Shown: positions 45,348 to 55,135, counted from the stretch's first letter. The stretch: DNA of 64,000 nt from Winogradskyella immobilis (GCF_021887715.1 NZ_JAIQXX010000004.1:1-64000); one strand, 5' to 3'. A program made the numbers and translations. The notes: generated by a model not told the origin, from the sequence alone.

Positions 45348-45431
45348 GCTGAAGTGGTGGAATTGGTAGACACGTTGGACTTAAAATCCAATGTCCATTA
45401 GGACGTACGGGTTCAAGTCCCGTCTTCAGTA
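45348..45431 (+). tRNA. tRNA-Leu (anticodon UAA)
   Basis: An 84-nt class II tRNA: acceptor GCTGAAG/CTTCAGT with one G-U pair, anticodon stem TTGGA/TCCAA with loop CTTAAAA (anticodon TAA at 45382-45384), a long variable arm TGTCCATTAGGACGT and a T arm ending CCCGT. It reads UUA codons, which are abundant in this AT-rich genome. Confidence 0.97.
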
Positions 45432-45437
45432 CAAATG

Positions 45438-45467
45438 AAAAGCCGAAACGAAAGTTTCGGCTTTTTT
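45438..45467 (+). terminator. Intrinsic terminator of the tRNA unit
   Basis: A 12-bp perfect stem (45438-45449 with 45454-45465) with a GAAA loop ends in a run of Ts, 6 bp after tRNA-Leu. The following 300 bp hold no gene that I can support. Confidence 0.9.
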
Positions 45468-45674
45468 GCTTTAAATACGATAACTAAATTTCATTAAAGT
45501 TAGATTCTGAAACGAAAAAGCAATTGGGTCTTTTAGATTGATTCTCTATAACGCAGTTTTGTTATTTGGTAATTTCTGTTTTATTATAACAACTAATATG
45601 GAGACTGTTTTAAATTAAATGACATAGCAATTGTTTTTTATAGCTAGATGTTTTGTGTGCTTTTTATGCTTGTA

Positions 45675-45761
45675 AGCACCTATACAAAAACCATACAATA
45701 TGTATTTTAAGTCCTACTAATAAATGTTTTTTTATACATTAGTACCTACAACATAGGTGCT
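45675..45761. promoter_or_regulatory. Inverted repeat flanking the leader of the regulator gene
   Basis: AGCACCTAT (45675-45683) and ATAGGTGCT (45753-45761) are perfect inverted copies 69 bp apart; the second ends 6 bp before the regulator ATG. A nearer copy GTGCTT/AAGCAC (45657-45662 with 45674-45679) competes for pairing. They could be operator half-sites or a structured leader. Confidence 0.35.
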
Positions 45762-45767
45762 ACAAAA

Positions 45768-48686
45768 ATGATTTTTAATTTACTTACATTATTCTTTATA
45801 GTTGTATTATTATATTCATCTATACAAATACTACCAAAAACAGTTTTCATTACATATTTTTATAATATTAATTTAATATTCAAATTCAAAGCGATAGCAA
45901 TTGGAAGTCTTTTTCTTATCCTTCCTTTAAATGTTATAGGTCAAGAATTGCCTCCGTTACAAAATTTTTCACCTCAAACTTACGGCGCAGATGACCAAAA
46001 CTGGTCTATATCTCAAGATGTTAATAAAATTATTTATGTAGCAAATAATAAAGGATTACTAGAGTATAATGGAGCTAAATGGAAGCTGTATAGTACGCCT
46101 AATAATTCTATTTTAAGATCCGTAGAAGTTATTGAAGATAAAATATATACTGGGAGCTATATGGATTTTGGTTTCTGGAAAAGAAATAAGTATGGCTTAC
46201 TTGAATATAAATCTTTAAGCGAAAACTTTGAACATGAGTTAATTGAAGATGAAGAATTTTGGGAAATTATTGCATTAGAAGACTGGGTTTTATTTCAATC
46301 CTTAGATAGAATTTACATTTATCATACTAAAGACTTTAGTTATAGAATTATAGACTCCAATACTAGGATTGTTAAAATGTATAAAGTAGATGATACTATC
46401 TATTTTCAAAAAATTGGTGATGGTATTTATAAAATAGAAAACGGTAACGAAATATTGGTGGCATCATCTCAAAGCATTATTAATAAAGAAATAATTAATG
46501 TTTTTTATAATGATAACAGCTTGCTTTTTCAAACAAAAGAAGACGGTTTTTATGAGTATAGCAATCAAGTAATTACAGAGTGGAATATTACATCTAACCA
46601 ATTTTTAAAAACGGTAAGTGTCTATAATAGTGTAAAACTGTCTAACGGAGATTTTATATTAGGCACCATATCTAATGGTGTTATACATTTAAATGCAGAA
46701 GGTGAGGTAATCTTAAAAATGGATCAACCTAATGGGCTTAGTAACAATACCGTGCTATCGGTTTTTGAAGATGTATCTGGTAATATTTGGTTAGGGTTAG
46801 ATAATGGTATTAATGTGCTAAACTTAAATTCTCCATTTAAAGTATATAGAGATAGTCAAGGAGTATTAGGAACCATTTACACTTCCATAAAAATCGATGA
46901 ATATTTATATCTAGGCACCAACCAAGGTTTGTTTTATAGGTCGTTAAATTCTAATTCTAAGTTTCAATTTGTAAATGGAACTGAAGGTCAGGTTTGGGAT
47001 TTGCAAATTATTGATGGTTCTTTATTATGTGGTCATGATAAAGGAACATTTATAGTAGACAAAGACAATGCTAATTTAATTTCAGAAGAAAAAGGAACAT
47101 GGGTAATCAAAAAAATAGAAGAAAACCCGAATTTGCTAATTCAAGGTAATTACAAAGGCATTAGTATACTAGAAAAAACATTTAATAACAGATGGAGGTT
47201 TAGAAATAAATTAAAAGGGTTCAATATTTCATCAAGGTATTTTGAGTTTTTATCTCCATCAGAATTATTGGTTAGTCATGAGTATAAAGGTGTTTATAAA
47301 TTAAAAATTAACCAGGACTTTTCAGAAGTTATTAATTACAAAAAGGAAGATATTGATAAAGGAGTTAGCTCTAGTCTTATAAATTATAATGGTAATTTAT
47401 TGTATGCATATAATGACGGGATATTCAAATACAATACTTTAGATCAATCATTTAAAAAAGATAGTATACTGAGTTCACTGTATACTGAATCAAATTATAT
47501 TTCAGGCAAACTTGTAAATGACACATATGGCAATAAGCTATGGAGTTTCTCAGAAGATCAAATTATATATATAGAGCCAGGTAAATTAACTAACGAACCT
47601 AAAATAAATAAGCTCTTTCTGCCTAGTCAAGTTAGGAAAAGTAAAACAGGGTATGAAAATTTAGTGTATTTAGAAGAAGGAGTTTATCTTATGGGTACAA
47701 CTGAAGGTTATCTGATTATTGATTTAAATAAAATAGAACAAACAAATCTAGAAATTAAATTAAATACAATATCATACAATGCATTACATAACCAAATGCT
47801 TCCATTAGAGTTAGAAGAACAAGCAAGTTTAGAAAACAATAATAATAATATATATTTCAACTATAGCATAGCTAATTTCAATAAACTTTCACCAACCTTA
47901 TATCAATATCGATTATTAGGTATCTATGATAATTGGAGTTCTTGGTCTACAAATTCAGAGATTTTATTCGAAAATTTACCTCATGGAGACTATACATTTG
48001 AAGCTAGAGCTAAAATCGGTAACCAATTATCTAACAACAGCGCTATCTTTTTATTTACAATAGAAAAGCCTTGGTACCTTAAACCTTTAGCGGTAGCATT
48101 ATATATAATTGGTTTTGTTTTAATTGTATTATTAGTACAATATATTAATATTAAGTACTATAGAAGTCAGCGAGCTAAATTACTTGCTACTAAAGAGCGA
48201 GAGATAGAATTTAAAGAATTAGAGAATCAACGCCAATTAATGGAGTTTAAAAACCAAAACTTACATCAAGATATAGAAAGTAAGAATAGAGAATTAGGTA
48301 TATCTACAATGAACCTTATAAAGAAGAATGAATTTTTAAATAATATTAAAAACGAGCTTAAAGGGTTAGAAGATATAAAAGGATTAAAAAATGTAATACG
48401 CATTATAGATAAAAACATAAACAATACAGAAGATTGGAAGTTTTTTGAAGAGGCATTTAATAATGCAGATAAAGATTTTTTAAAGAAAATTAAAAAAATA
48501 CATCCTACTTTAACACCAAACGATCTTAAATTATGTGCCTATCTTAGGCTTAACCTGTCTTCTAAAGAGATTGCACCATTATTAAATATTTCTTCAAGAA
48601 GTGTAGAAGTGAAACGATATCGATTACGAAAAAAAATGGATTTACCGCATGAAGCTAGCTTAACAAATTATATACTCGAAATATAA
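45768..48686 (+). CDS. Membrane-spanning propeller/Y_Y_Y sensor with LuxR-type HTH output
   Basis: The 972-residue protein appears to be a one-piece transmembrane regulator. After N-terminal hydrophobic segments (about residues 1-20 and 42-59, ending NVIGQ) come two-component-regulator propeller repeats (for example SNNTVLSVFEDVSGNIWLGL), a triple-tyrosine domain (about 665-760), one membrane segment (about 770-792), a coiled coil (about 795-840) and a C-terminal HTH (about 914-965: LSSKEIAPLLNISSRSVEVK). No histidine kinase or receiver domain is present. Such proteins are known in flavobacteria. It stands directly upstream of the glucan locus, on the same strand, and is the likely regulator, sensing oligosaccharides in the periplasm. 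The start is uncertain. Confidence 0.9.
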   Translation: MIFNLLTLFFIVVLLYSSIQILPKTVFITYFYNINLIFKFKAIAIGSLFLILPLNVIGQELPPLQNFSPQTYGADDQNWSISQDVNKIIYVANNKGLLEYNGAKWKLYSTPNNSILRSVEVIEDKIYTGSYMDFGFWKRNKYGLLEYKSLSENFEHELIEDEEFWEIIALEDWVLFQSLDRIYIYHTKDFSYRIIDSNTRIVKMYKVDDTIYFQKIGDGIYKIENGNEILVASSQSIINKEIINVFYNDNSLLFQTKEDGFYEYSNQVITEWNITSNQFLKTVSVYNSVKLSNGDFILGTISNGVIHLNAEGEVILKMDQPNGLSNNTVLSVFEDVSGNIWLGLDNGINVLNLNSPFKVYRDSQGVLGTIYTSIKIDEYLYLGTNQGLFYRSLNSNSKFQFVNGTEGQVWDLQIIDGSLLCGHDKGTFIVDKDNANLISEEKGTWVIKKIEENPNLLIQGNYKGISILEKTFNNRWRFRNKLKGFNISSRYFEFLSPSELLVSHEYKGVYKLKINQDFSEVINYKKEDIDKGVSSSLINYNGNLLYAYNDGIFKYNTLDQSFKKDSILSSLYTESNYISGKLVNDTYGNKLWSFSEDQIIYIEPGKLTNEPKINKLFLPSQVRKSKTGYENLVYLEEGVYLMGTTEGYLIIDLNKIEQTNLEIKLNTISYNALHNQMLPLELEEQASLENNNNNIYFNYSIANFNKLSPTLYQYRLLGIYDNWSSWSTNSEILFENLPHGDYTFEARAKIGNQLSNNSAIFLFTIEKPWYLKPLAVALYIIGFVLIVLLVQYINIKYYRSQRAKLLATKEREIEFKELENQRQLMEFKNQNLHQDIESKNRELGISTMNLIKKNEFLNNIKNELKGLEDIKGLKNVIRIIDKNINNTEDWKFFEEAFNNADKDFLKKIKKIHPTLTPNDLKLCAYLRLNLSSKEIAPLLNISSRSVEVKRYRLRKKMDLPHEASLTNYILEI

Positions 48687-48986
48687 TACATCAACATTGA
48701 TGTGTTTTAACACAACATTACCAATACATATCTATGAATTTTAAAATTTAAACATTAACCAAATGCTTATTCAGGTAATGATTTTCTTAATAAAACCAAG
48801 GTTTTTTTGATGTATTGGTAAAAAATACGTATAAATATTGTGATGTATACTTTTTATTGAGGTGTATTTTATAAAATTCATAATACATAAGATTAAATTT
48901 ACAAGTGTTACATATCAGAGATATATAGTGTATAAGCTGATATCCAACTTGAAATAATAACAATCATCAATTTTAAAAATAATAGT
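48687..48986. promoter_or_regulatory. 300-bp regulatory region ahead of the glucan locus
   Basis: No gene is supported here. The stretch holds the perfect inverted repeat TTACCAATACAT (48719-48730) / ATGTATTGGTAA (48810-48821), a short palindrome TGTGTTTTAACACA (48701-48714), and direct copies of TGATGTAT at 48808 and 48841, 33 bp apart (three helical turns). These are candidate operator sites for the regulator encoded upstream, but none has been matched to a known motif. Confidence 0.4.
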
Positions 48987-51900
48987 ATGAGAAAAAATGT
49001 ATTGAGACTACTTTTATGTTTAATTACTACCTCTGTATTTGCTCAATCGAATAATGTTTCGGTTGTTAATGATAATACAGGAATGAAATTAGTAGTCGAT
49101 GGAGAACCATTTATAATTAATGGGGTTAACTGGGATTATGTACCAATAGGAACAACGATTCCTGGGCCAAGTATTTTTGATGGACCAGAGGACATTATAA
49201 AAGCAGCTTTAGATGCCGAGATGTTATTGTTGCAAAATATGGGAGTTAATGCCATAAGAACCTATGAGTTACCGCCAAAATGGATCTCATATATATATGA
49301 GAATTACGGGATATATACAATGCTCAATGTAACCTTTGGTGCGTACGGTTTAAGTATTAAAGGAGCTTGGGTGCCACAAACAAATTATGCGGATCAGGCT
49401 ACCCGAGAAGTATTGATGAAAGAGGCTACCGATATGGCTAATAAATATAAAGATACTCCAGGGCTGTTATTATATATGTTAGGTAATGAAAATAACTATC
49501 ACTTATCCTGGACTACGGCAGAAACAGAGGATATTCCTATTGAAGGATCAGATGACCCAAATAAAATTGCCGCTGCAAGAGCGCTTTATAAAGCATTTAA
49601 TGATGCGACACTAGAAATAAAAAAATTAGATACAACGCACCCTGTGGCAATATGTAATGGGGATTTACTGTATTTAGATTTGGTAGCCCAAGAATGTAAA
49701 GATATAGATATCTATGGTACAAATATGTATCGTGGGGTTTCCTTTGGTGATGCGTTTCAGAGAGTTAAGGATGAATTAGATAAGCCTATATTATTTGCTG
49801 AGTTTGGTGGTGATGCTTTCAATGCAAGAGATAACAAGGAAGACCAGTTTTCTCAAACATATTATAATTTAGGAAATTGGAAAGATATATATTCTAATGC
49901 AGCTGGTCTAGGATTAGCAAATAACTCATTAGGTGGATTTACATTTCAATTTAGTGACGGATGGTGGAAATACAAACAAACCGAAAATCTAGACATACAT
50001 GATAATACAGCCTCGTGGGCAAATGGAGGATATTACAGAGATCAAACAAAAGAGACGGATAATAACATGAATGAGGAGTGGTTTGGTATTTGTGCAAAAG
50101 GACCTACAGACGCTAGAGGATTATACACATTATATCCACGTGCGGCATATTATGCTTTAAAAGATGCACATAAATTTAATCCTTATGCTATCGATGCTAA
50201 TAGTAATAAATTAAATCAACATTTTGATGAAATTAATATTACAGATGCGGTTTTAAGAGCTAGAGGTGATAAAGCGGCGCTTGGAGGTGGAGGTTCTCAA
50301 AAAATAAGATTAAGTCGTTTATCAGCTCAATTCTCTACATTTAGTACAGGCGGGAGTTTAATTACTACTCCAGAGAGTCCAGATCCAGATGATAATGTTT
50401 TTCCTAATCAATTAGGGTTTGATCATCTAGAATCTTATTACGTTGGTGTTGAAGCTAATCCAGCTCCAAATATGCGTGCTAGTGTAACATTTAATATTAC
50501 AGGTAATGTTGCTGAAAACCCTATTAATGAAATCTTTTATGAAAACAGAGCGCGCCCAATTACAGTAGATGGACCTGATGGTGATGTAATATTAGCTGAT
50601 AATAATAGAGTACAAGTATATCAAGCTGAGTACGAATGGAAAAATAAGTACTTTGATTTAAAAGGATTTTTTAGAACAGGGCATTACCATTGGGGATATG
50701 AAGGAGATTTCTTCGGTTTATATCCAGAGGCAAACTATGGTCCAAATCTAGATCTTTATGGTGGTGAAATTTTAGGAGCTGAGTTTGAAGCTAAAGGAGA
50801 TTTAAGTGGTTTTAAAGGAGCTATAGGTCCTCAATTATGGTGGGGAGCAAATCCAACAATGCTTTTCAAGTATCAAAGAAAACTTGGAAATTGGGATGCT
50901 ACAGCCATTTATCATAGAGATTTTGAAACAGATTTAGAATTTGATAGTTCAGGAAGACGTGTTTTAGATGCTAACCAAGTTGCCAGTGGTGTTATTCCTG
51001 CTTTTCCTTCAGAGAGAGCAACATTAGTTTTAGAAAGAGAATTCGGAAAATTTAAAACTGTTTTTGGTGGTATATGGGGAGGAAGCCCGCTTAATGGACT
51101 TTCATTCCAGGACATTGATGATAATGGTGTTATAGTTGAAGACAGAATTAGATCTGGTGATAATTGGGGTGGAAAAATTAAAATAGAATATAAGGGAGGC
51201 TTATTCAACTGGTATGCTCAAGGATCTATTATGGGTCTAGTAGCTAATGGAGGTGCAGATCAAACCCAAACCTTTACAGGGTGGAGGTTAAAAGATAGTG
51301 GAAGTGGTAATGTAAACATGCTTTTAACAGGGTTTACTTATACTATGGGAGATTTTCAAATAGCGCCTAATTTTTTGTGGCAACAGCCTTTGGTAGATGC
51401 AATACCTAATGATGTTAATGCGCCAGGAAGATTGAGAAATGTTATCGATGATCCATTCGCAGTTCGTGGAGGTAATAGAGAAACTACTGCAGGAGAAATA
51501 CTTTTAACTTATGACCCTACGCCAGGAACTTGGATGTACCAATGGGATAATGATAGGGCAGAAGATGCAAAATTTGCAATGAACCTCGGTTTTGTATATC
51601 GTCATCATCCAACGGCACAAGATGCACATGTCGGTTTCCTAGCTACTCGTACATTCTTTGCTTTTCCTACCTCCGCGCCAGCAGAAGATTTATGGGAAGT
51701 AAATTCAAGAATAGTATCTAAAATATCACCAGAGTTAGGACTTATTGGTAACCTCTATTATGGAAATGGTCAGGCTAATGGAGACAGTGATCGATTAATA
51801 AGACGTGGAGGAGGAGATGTTAGAATGCTTTATAAAAAATTGAAAGTACAAGCAGAAGCTAAATTTAATGATTGGGGACCATATGATTACCATAGAGATT

Positions 51901-52148
51901 TTAACTTAACATTCCCAACACAATTAACATTAGATATTTCTACAACATTAGGGAAACCAGATTGGTTCATTCTGCCTAATACACAAGTAGGCATAAGAGG
52001 AATGTGGAGATCTTTAGATGAAAATTCGCCAAGATTTTTACCATTACAGGCTCCAGAGTTTGGAGATCCACCGTTGAGTCCAGTTGGTTTCGGAAATGGA
52101 TCTGAGTGGGAAATAAGAACTTATGTGCATATTAACATCGGAAAATAA
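48987..52148 (+). CDS. Clan GH-A glycosidase fused to a long beta-barrel-like C-terminal region
   Basis: A 1053-residue exported protein with a signal peptide ending SVFAQ (residue 20). Residues about 30-400 form a TIM-barrel glycosidase of the clan GH-A type: FIINGVNWDYVPIG, MGVNAIRTYELPP, acid/base candidate LLYMLGNENNYHLSW (Glu168) and nucleophile candidate ILFAEFGGDAF (Glu272), 104 residues apart. It resembles GH2 catalytic domains, GH158 or GH5-like proteins; I cannot place it. Residues about 420-1053 contain no enzyme motif but are dense in alternating aromatic beta-strands with glycine/asparagine turns (KNKYFDLKGFFRTGHYHWGY, FKGAIGPQLWWGANP), like an outer-membrane barrel, and end WEIRTYVHINIGK. 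It heads unit A, where susC is normally found. Barrel assignment is inference. Confidence 0.72.
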   Translation: MRKNVLRLLLCLITTSVFAQSNNVSVVNDNTGMKLVVDGEPFIINGVNWDYVPIGTTIPGPSIFDGPEDIIKAALDAEMLLLQNMGVNAIRTYELPPKWISYIYENYGIYTMLNVTFGAYGLSIKGAWVPQTNYADQATREVLMKEATDMANKYKDTPGLLLYMLGNENNYHLSWTTAETEDIPIEGSDDPNKIAAARALYKAFNDATLEIKKLDTTHPVAICNGDLLYLDLVAQECKDIDIYGTNMYRGVSFGDAFQRVKDELDKPILFAEFGGDAFNARDNKEDQFSQTYYNLGNWKDIYSNAAGLGLANNSLGGFTFQFSDGWWKYKQTENLDIHDNTASWANGGYYRDQTKETDNNMNEEWFGICAKGPTDARGLYTLYPRAAYYALKDAHKFNPYAIDANSNKLNQHFDEINITDAVLRARGDKAALGGGGSQKIRLSRLSAQFSTFSTGGSLITTPESPDPDDNVFPNQLGFDHLESYYVGVEANPAPNMRASVTFNITGNVAENPINEIFYENRARPITVDGPDGDVILADNNRVQVYQAEYEWKNKYFDLKGFFRTGHYHWGYEGDFFGLYPEANYGPNLDLYGGEILGAEFEAKGDLSGFKGAIGPQLWWGANPTMLFKYQRKLGNWDATAIYHRDFETDLEFDSSGRRVLDANQVASGVIPAFPSERATLVLEREFGKFKTVFGGIWGGSPLNGLSFQDIDDNGVIVEDRIRSGDNWGGKIKIEYKGGLFNWYAQGSIMGLVANGGADQTQTFTGWRLKDSGSGNVNMLLTGFTYTMGDFQIAPNFLWQQPLVDAIPNDVNAPGRLRNVIDDPFAVRGGNRETTAGEILLTYDPTPGTWMYQWDNDRAEDAKFAMNLGFVYRHHPTAQDAHVGFLATRTFFAFPTSAPAEDLWEVNSRIVSKISPELGLIGNLYYGNGQANGDSDRLIRRGGGDVRMLYKKLKVQAEAKFNDWGPYDYHRDFNLTFPTQLTLDISTTLGKPDWFILPNTQVGIRGMWRSLDENSPRFLPLQAPEFGDPPLSPVGFGNGSEWEIRTYVHINIGK

Positions 52149-52155
52149 TTAAGTT

Positions 52156-54084
52156 ATGAAAACTATAAAAAATATAAAACCTATAATTTGCCTAGTATTA
52201 GGAGCTGTGATGTTTCTTAATTTAGGATGCGAAAGAGATATTTCTGACGATGCTGTTGAAGCACTTTTTCCAAATACAGCAGAAGTATATACTGATGCTC
52301 CAGTGGGTCTAACAGATGAATTTTTTATCTCATTTAATCCAGCTGATGGAGCAAATCCTAATGGTTTTGGGACTGATGATGATGTAGCTTTTTTAGGCTC
52401 AAGTTCTATTAGAATAGATGTGCCTTCGCCAAACGACCCAGATGGTGGTTTTATAGGAGGTATTTTCAGAGATCGTGGAGCTGGAAGAAATTTAACAGAA
52501 TACGATGCATTAACATTTTGGGCTAGAGGATCGACTACAGCTACTATTGGTTTAGTAGGTTTTGGTACAGACTTTATTCAAGACAGATTTGCTGTAGGAT
52601 TAGAAAATATAGAACTATCAACGGATTGGAGGCAGTATACCATTCCAATACCAGATGCTTCTAAGCTGGTTCAAGAACAAGGGATGTTTATTTTCTCTGC
52701 AGGGACTGATAGTACTAATGGCTTTGGATATACATTTTGGATGGATGAAATAAGATTCGAAACTACAGGTACAATAGGACAACCAAGACCAGCAATTTTT
52801 AATGGACAAGATGTTACTCAGCAAACATTTATAGGTGCAAATGCAACAGTAAGTGGCTTAGTAGAAACTTTTAATTTAGAATCTGGCCAAGATGCAACAG
52901 TAAATGTAGCATCGGCTTATTATACATTTAGTTCTTCAAACCCTAATGTAGCAACAGTTGATGAAGCAGGAGTAGCAACTGTAGTAGGCGCCGGAACAAC
53001 AGTGATTACAGCGACATTAAATGGAATTGAAGCAGCAGGTTCTTTAACATTAGAATCTTTAGGTGAATTTACGCCTGCTCCAACGCCAACCAGAGCACAA
53101 GAAAATGTAACATCTTTATTTAGCGATGCCTATAATAATGTGCCAGTTGATTTTTTTAACGGGTTCTTTGCACCATTTCAAACAACATTAGGTCAAGATG
53201 ATATTTCAATTAATGGGGATAACATTATAAGTTATACAGAATTAAACTTTGTAGGGATAGGAACATTTATAGATGTCCCAACCTTAGATATAACTAATAG
53301 AACACATTTACATGTAGATATAAATGTCCAAGAAGCTATAGATCCAGGAGATTTTATAAGATTACAAATCATTAATAATGTTGGAGGTAATGAAATTTCG
53401 GGAGATTTTACAATAACAGGAGATCAATTATTATCAAATGAATGGTCAGGCTTCGATGTCCCTTTAGCCGATTTTACAGGCTTAAATAGTAGAGATAATG
53501 TTGGGTTATTATTCTTTATCTCTGATGCTACAATTTCAAACATATATGTAGATAATGTGTATTACTACACTGAAGTAATAGAACCTACACCAAATGTAGA
53601 TGATTCTGCTGCGACACAAATTGAGCTACCAATAGGTTTTGAAGCAAGTTTGGATTACGGGATATTTGGTTTTGAAGGAGCAGATTCAGCCGTTGAGGCT
53701 AATCCAATGCCTAGCGGTATTAATCCAACAAATACTGTTATAAGAACAACTAAAACGGAAGGCGCACAATTCTTTGCGGGTACAGTACTAAATTTAGATG
53801 CGCCTATAGATTTCTCAACTTCACAACGTTTTAGGATGAAAGTGCTTTCTCCTAAAACAGGGATACCTATTAGAGTGCGTTTAGAAAATGCAGATAATTC
53901 GGTTGGAATAGAGTTAGATGCAAATACAACAACTATGAATCAATGGGAAGAATTAGAATGGGATTTTAGTAGTATGAATACATCAGCAAATTTTGTTAGA
54001 GTTGTAGTGTTCTTTGAGTTTATCGTTAATCTACCTGGTGATGGAAGTGTATATTATTATGATGACATACAGATTTTGAATTAA
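52156..54084 (+). CDS. Multi-domain glycan-binding surface lipoprotein
   Basis: A 642-residue lipoprotein: lipobox LNLGCERDISDD (Cys near residue 26) with acidic residues that favour surface export. Three jelly-roll, carbohydrate-binding-like domains can be traced by their repeated endings: TFWMDEIRFETT (about 200-206), ISNIYVDNVYYYTEV (about 467-481) and DGSVYYYDDIQILN at the C-terminus. Between the first and second lies a bacterial Ig-like (Big_2) domain with SSNPNVATVDEAGVATVVGA. No catalytic residues are evident. It follows the glycosidase/barrel gene by 7 bp, in the position SusD would occupy, and probably binds the polysaccharide at the surface. Confidence 0.78.
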   Translation: MKTIKNIKPIICLVLGAVMFLNLGCERDISDDAVEALFPNTAEVYTDAPVGLTDEFFISFNPADGANPNGFGTDDDVAFLGSSSIRIDVPSPNDPDGGFIGGIFRDRGAGRNLTEYDALTFWARGSTTATIGLVGFGTDFIQDRFAVGLENIELSTDWRQYTIPIPDASKLVQEQGMFIFSAGTDSTNGFGYTFWMDEIRFETTGTIGQPRPAIFNGQDVTQQTFIGANATVSGLVETFNLESGQDATVNVASAYYTFSSSNPNVATVDEAGVATVVGAGTTVITATLNGIEAAGSLTLESLGEFTPAPTPTRAQENVTSLFSDAYNNVPVDFFNGFFAPFQTTLGQDDISINGDNIISYTELNFVGIGTFIDVPTLDITNRTHLHVDINVQEAIDPGDFIRLQIINNVGGNEISGDFTITGDQLLSNEWSGFDVPLADFTGLNSRDNVGLLFFISDATISNIYVDNVYYYTEVIEPTPNVDDSAATQIELPIGFEASLDYGIFGFEGADSAVEANPMPSGINPTNTVIRTTKTEGAQFFAGTVLNLDAPIDFSTSQRFRMKVLSPKTGIPIRVRLENADNSVGIELDANTTTMNQWEELEWDFSSMNTSANFVRVVVFFEFIVNLPGDGSVYYYDDIQILN

Positions 54085-54094
54085 AAAAAGAAAA

Positions 54095-55024
54095 ATGAAA
54101 AAGATATTTAAGATAAAAGGAATGATAATTAAGAATAGGATAGAAATAATGTCTGTGTTGGCTATTGGAGTTTTAATGATAACACTTATTAGTTGTTCTG
54201 AAGATGAAACCCAAGATGTGACAGGAGATTTTAACACGTTAGTAAATTCAGACGAGTTCAATGTAGATGGTCTGCCTGACAGTAATATTTGGAGTTTTGA
54301 TACAGGCGTAGGACCATTAAATGATGGTTGGGGAAATAATGAACTTCAATATTACACTGATCGTCCTGAAAACGTAACTGTACAAGATGGTATGCTTGTA
54401 GTTACAGCCAATGAAGAAGACTTTAACGGTTCTCGTTACACTTCTGCAAGGCTAAAAACACGTAACAGAATAGAGCGACAATTTGGTAGATTTGAAGCGC
54501 GCATTTTGTTACCTACAGGAACAGGACTTTTTCCTGCCTTTTGGATGTTAGGCTCAGATTTTTGTGAGGCTCAAGCTTTTCAGGGGAATAATGTAATTTG
54601 TGATTCTTCCAGCCCACTTTATGAGCCTGGTGATATTCTTTGGCCAAATAGTGGAGAAATTGATATTATGGAATATATCGGTGATGCACCTACAGAAGTT
54701 TTTGGTACAGTACATGGTCCTGGTTTCTCGGCAGGAGAAAGTATTAGTAAAGGTTATACAATTCCTAATGACAGATTTGATACTGGTTTTCATGTATTTG
54801 GTATAACGTGGACTCAAAACAGCGTTAATTGGTATGTAGATGATGCTGTGTATTCAACAATTACAAGGGCTGATGTTGAGGAACAAGGCGGAACTTGGGT
54901 TTTTGATAAACCTTTTTATATATTAATTAATCTAGCTGTTGGTGGAAATCTTCCTGGTAGCCCTGATGCTAATACTGTTTTCCCACAGACAATGCTAGTA
55001 GATTATGTTAGAATATATGAGTAA
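54095..55024 (+). CDS. GH16 endo-beta-1,3-glucanase (laminarinase) lipoprotein
   Basis: GH16 enzymes cleave beta-1,3(4)-glucans with retention. The 309-residue protein has a lipobox TLISCSEDE (Cys34) with acidic residues typical of surface-exposed lipoproteins, then one GH16 jelly roll. The catalytic motif SGEIDIMEYIGD gives nucleophile Glu188 and acid/base Glu193. Upstream LPTGTGLFPAFWMLGSD and downstream DKPFYILINLAVGGNLPG are the usual laminarinase segments. It lies 10 bp after the binding lipoprotein, ending unit A before a terminator. A surface endo-acting first step on laminarin is the likely role. Confidence 0.94.
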   Translation: MKKIFKIKGMIIKNRIEIMSVLAIGVLMITLISCSEDETQDVTGDFNTLVNSDEFNVDGLPDSNIWSFDTGVGPLNDGWGNNELQYYTDRPENVTVQDGMLVVTANEEDFNGSRYTSARLKTRNRIERQFGRFEARILLPTGTGLFPAFWMLGSDFCEAQAFQGNNVICDSSSPLYEPGDILWPNSGEIDIMEYIGDAPTEVFGTVHGPGFSAGESISKGYTIPNDRFDTGFHVFGITWTQNSVNWYVDDAVYSTITRADVEEQGGTWVFDKPFYILINLAVGGNLPGSPDANTVFPQTMLVDYVRIYE

Positions 55025-55106
55025 AAGAAACAAATAAGACTGACGTTTTTAGTCAAAAAAAACACGAACTACCCTAAATTATATAATAGTAAACACTTTA
55101 ATAAAT

Positions 55107-55135
55107 AGGTCGAGAATTAAATAACTCGGCCTTTT
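55107..55135 (+). terminator. Intrinsic terminator between glucan units A and B
   Basis: An 8-bp stem AGGTCGAG/CTCGGCCT (55107-55114 with 55125-55132, one G-U pair) with a 10-base loop runs into TTTT. It follows the GH16 gene and implies a separate promoter for the phosphorylase gene. Confidence 0.65.
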
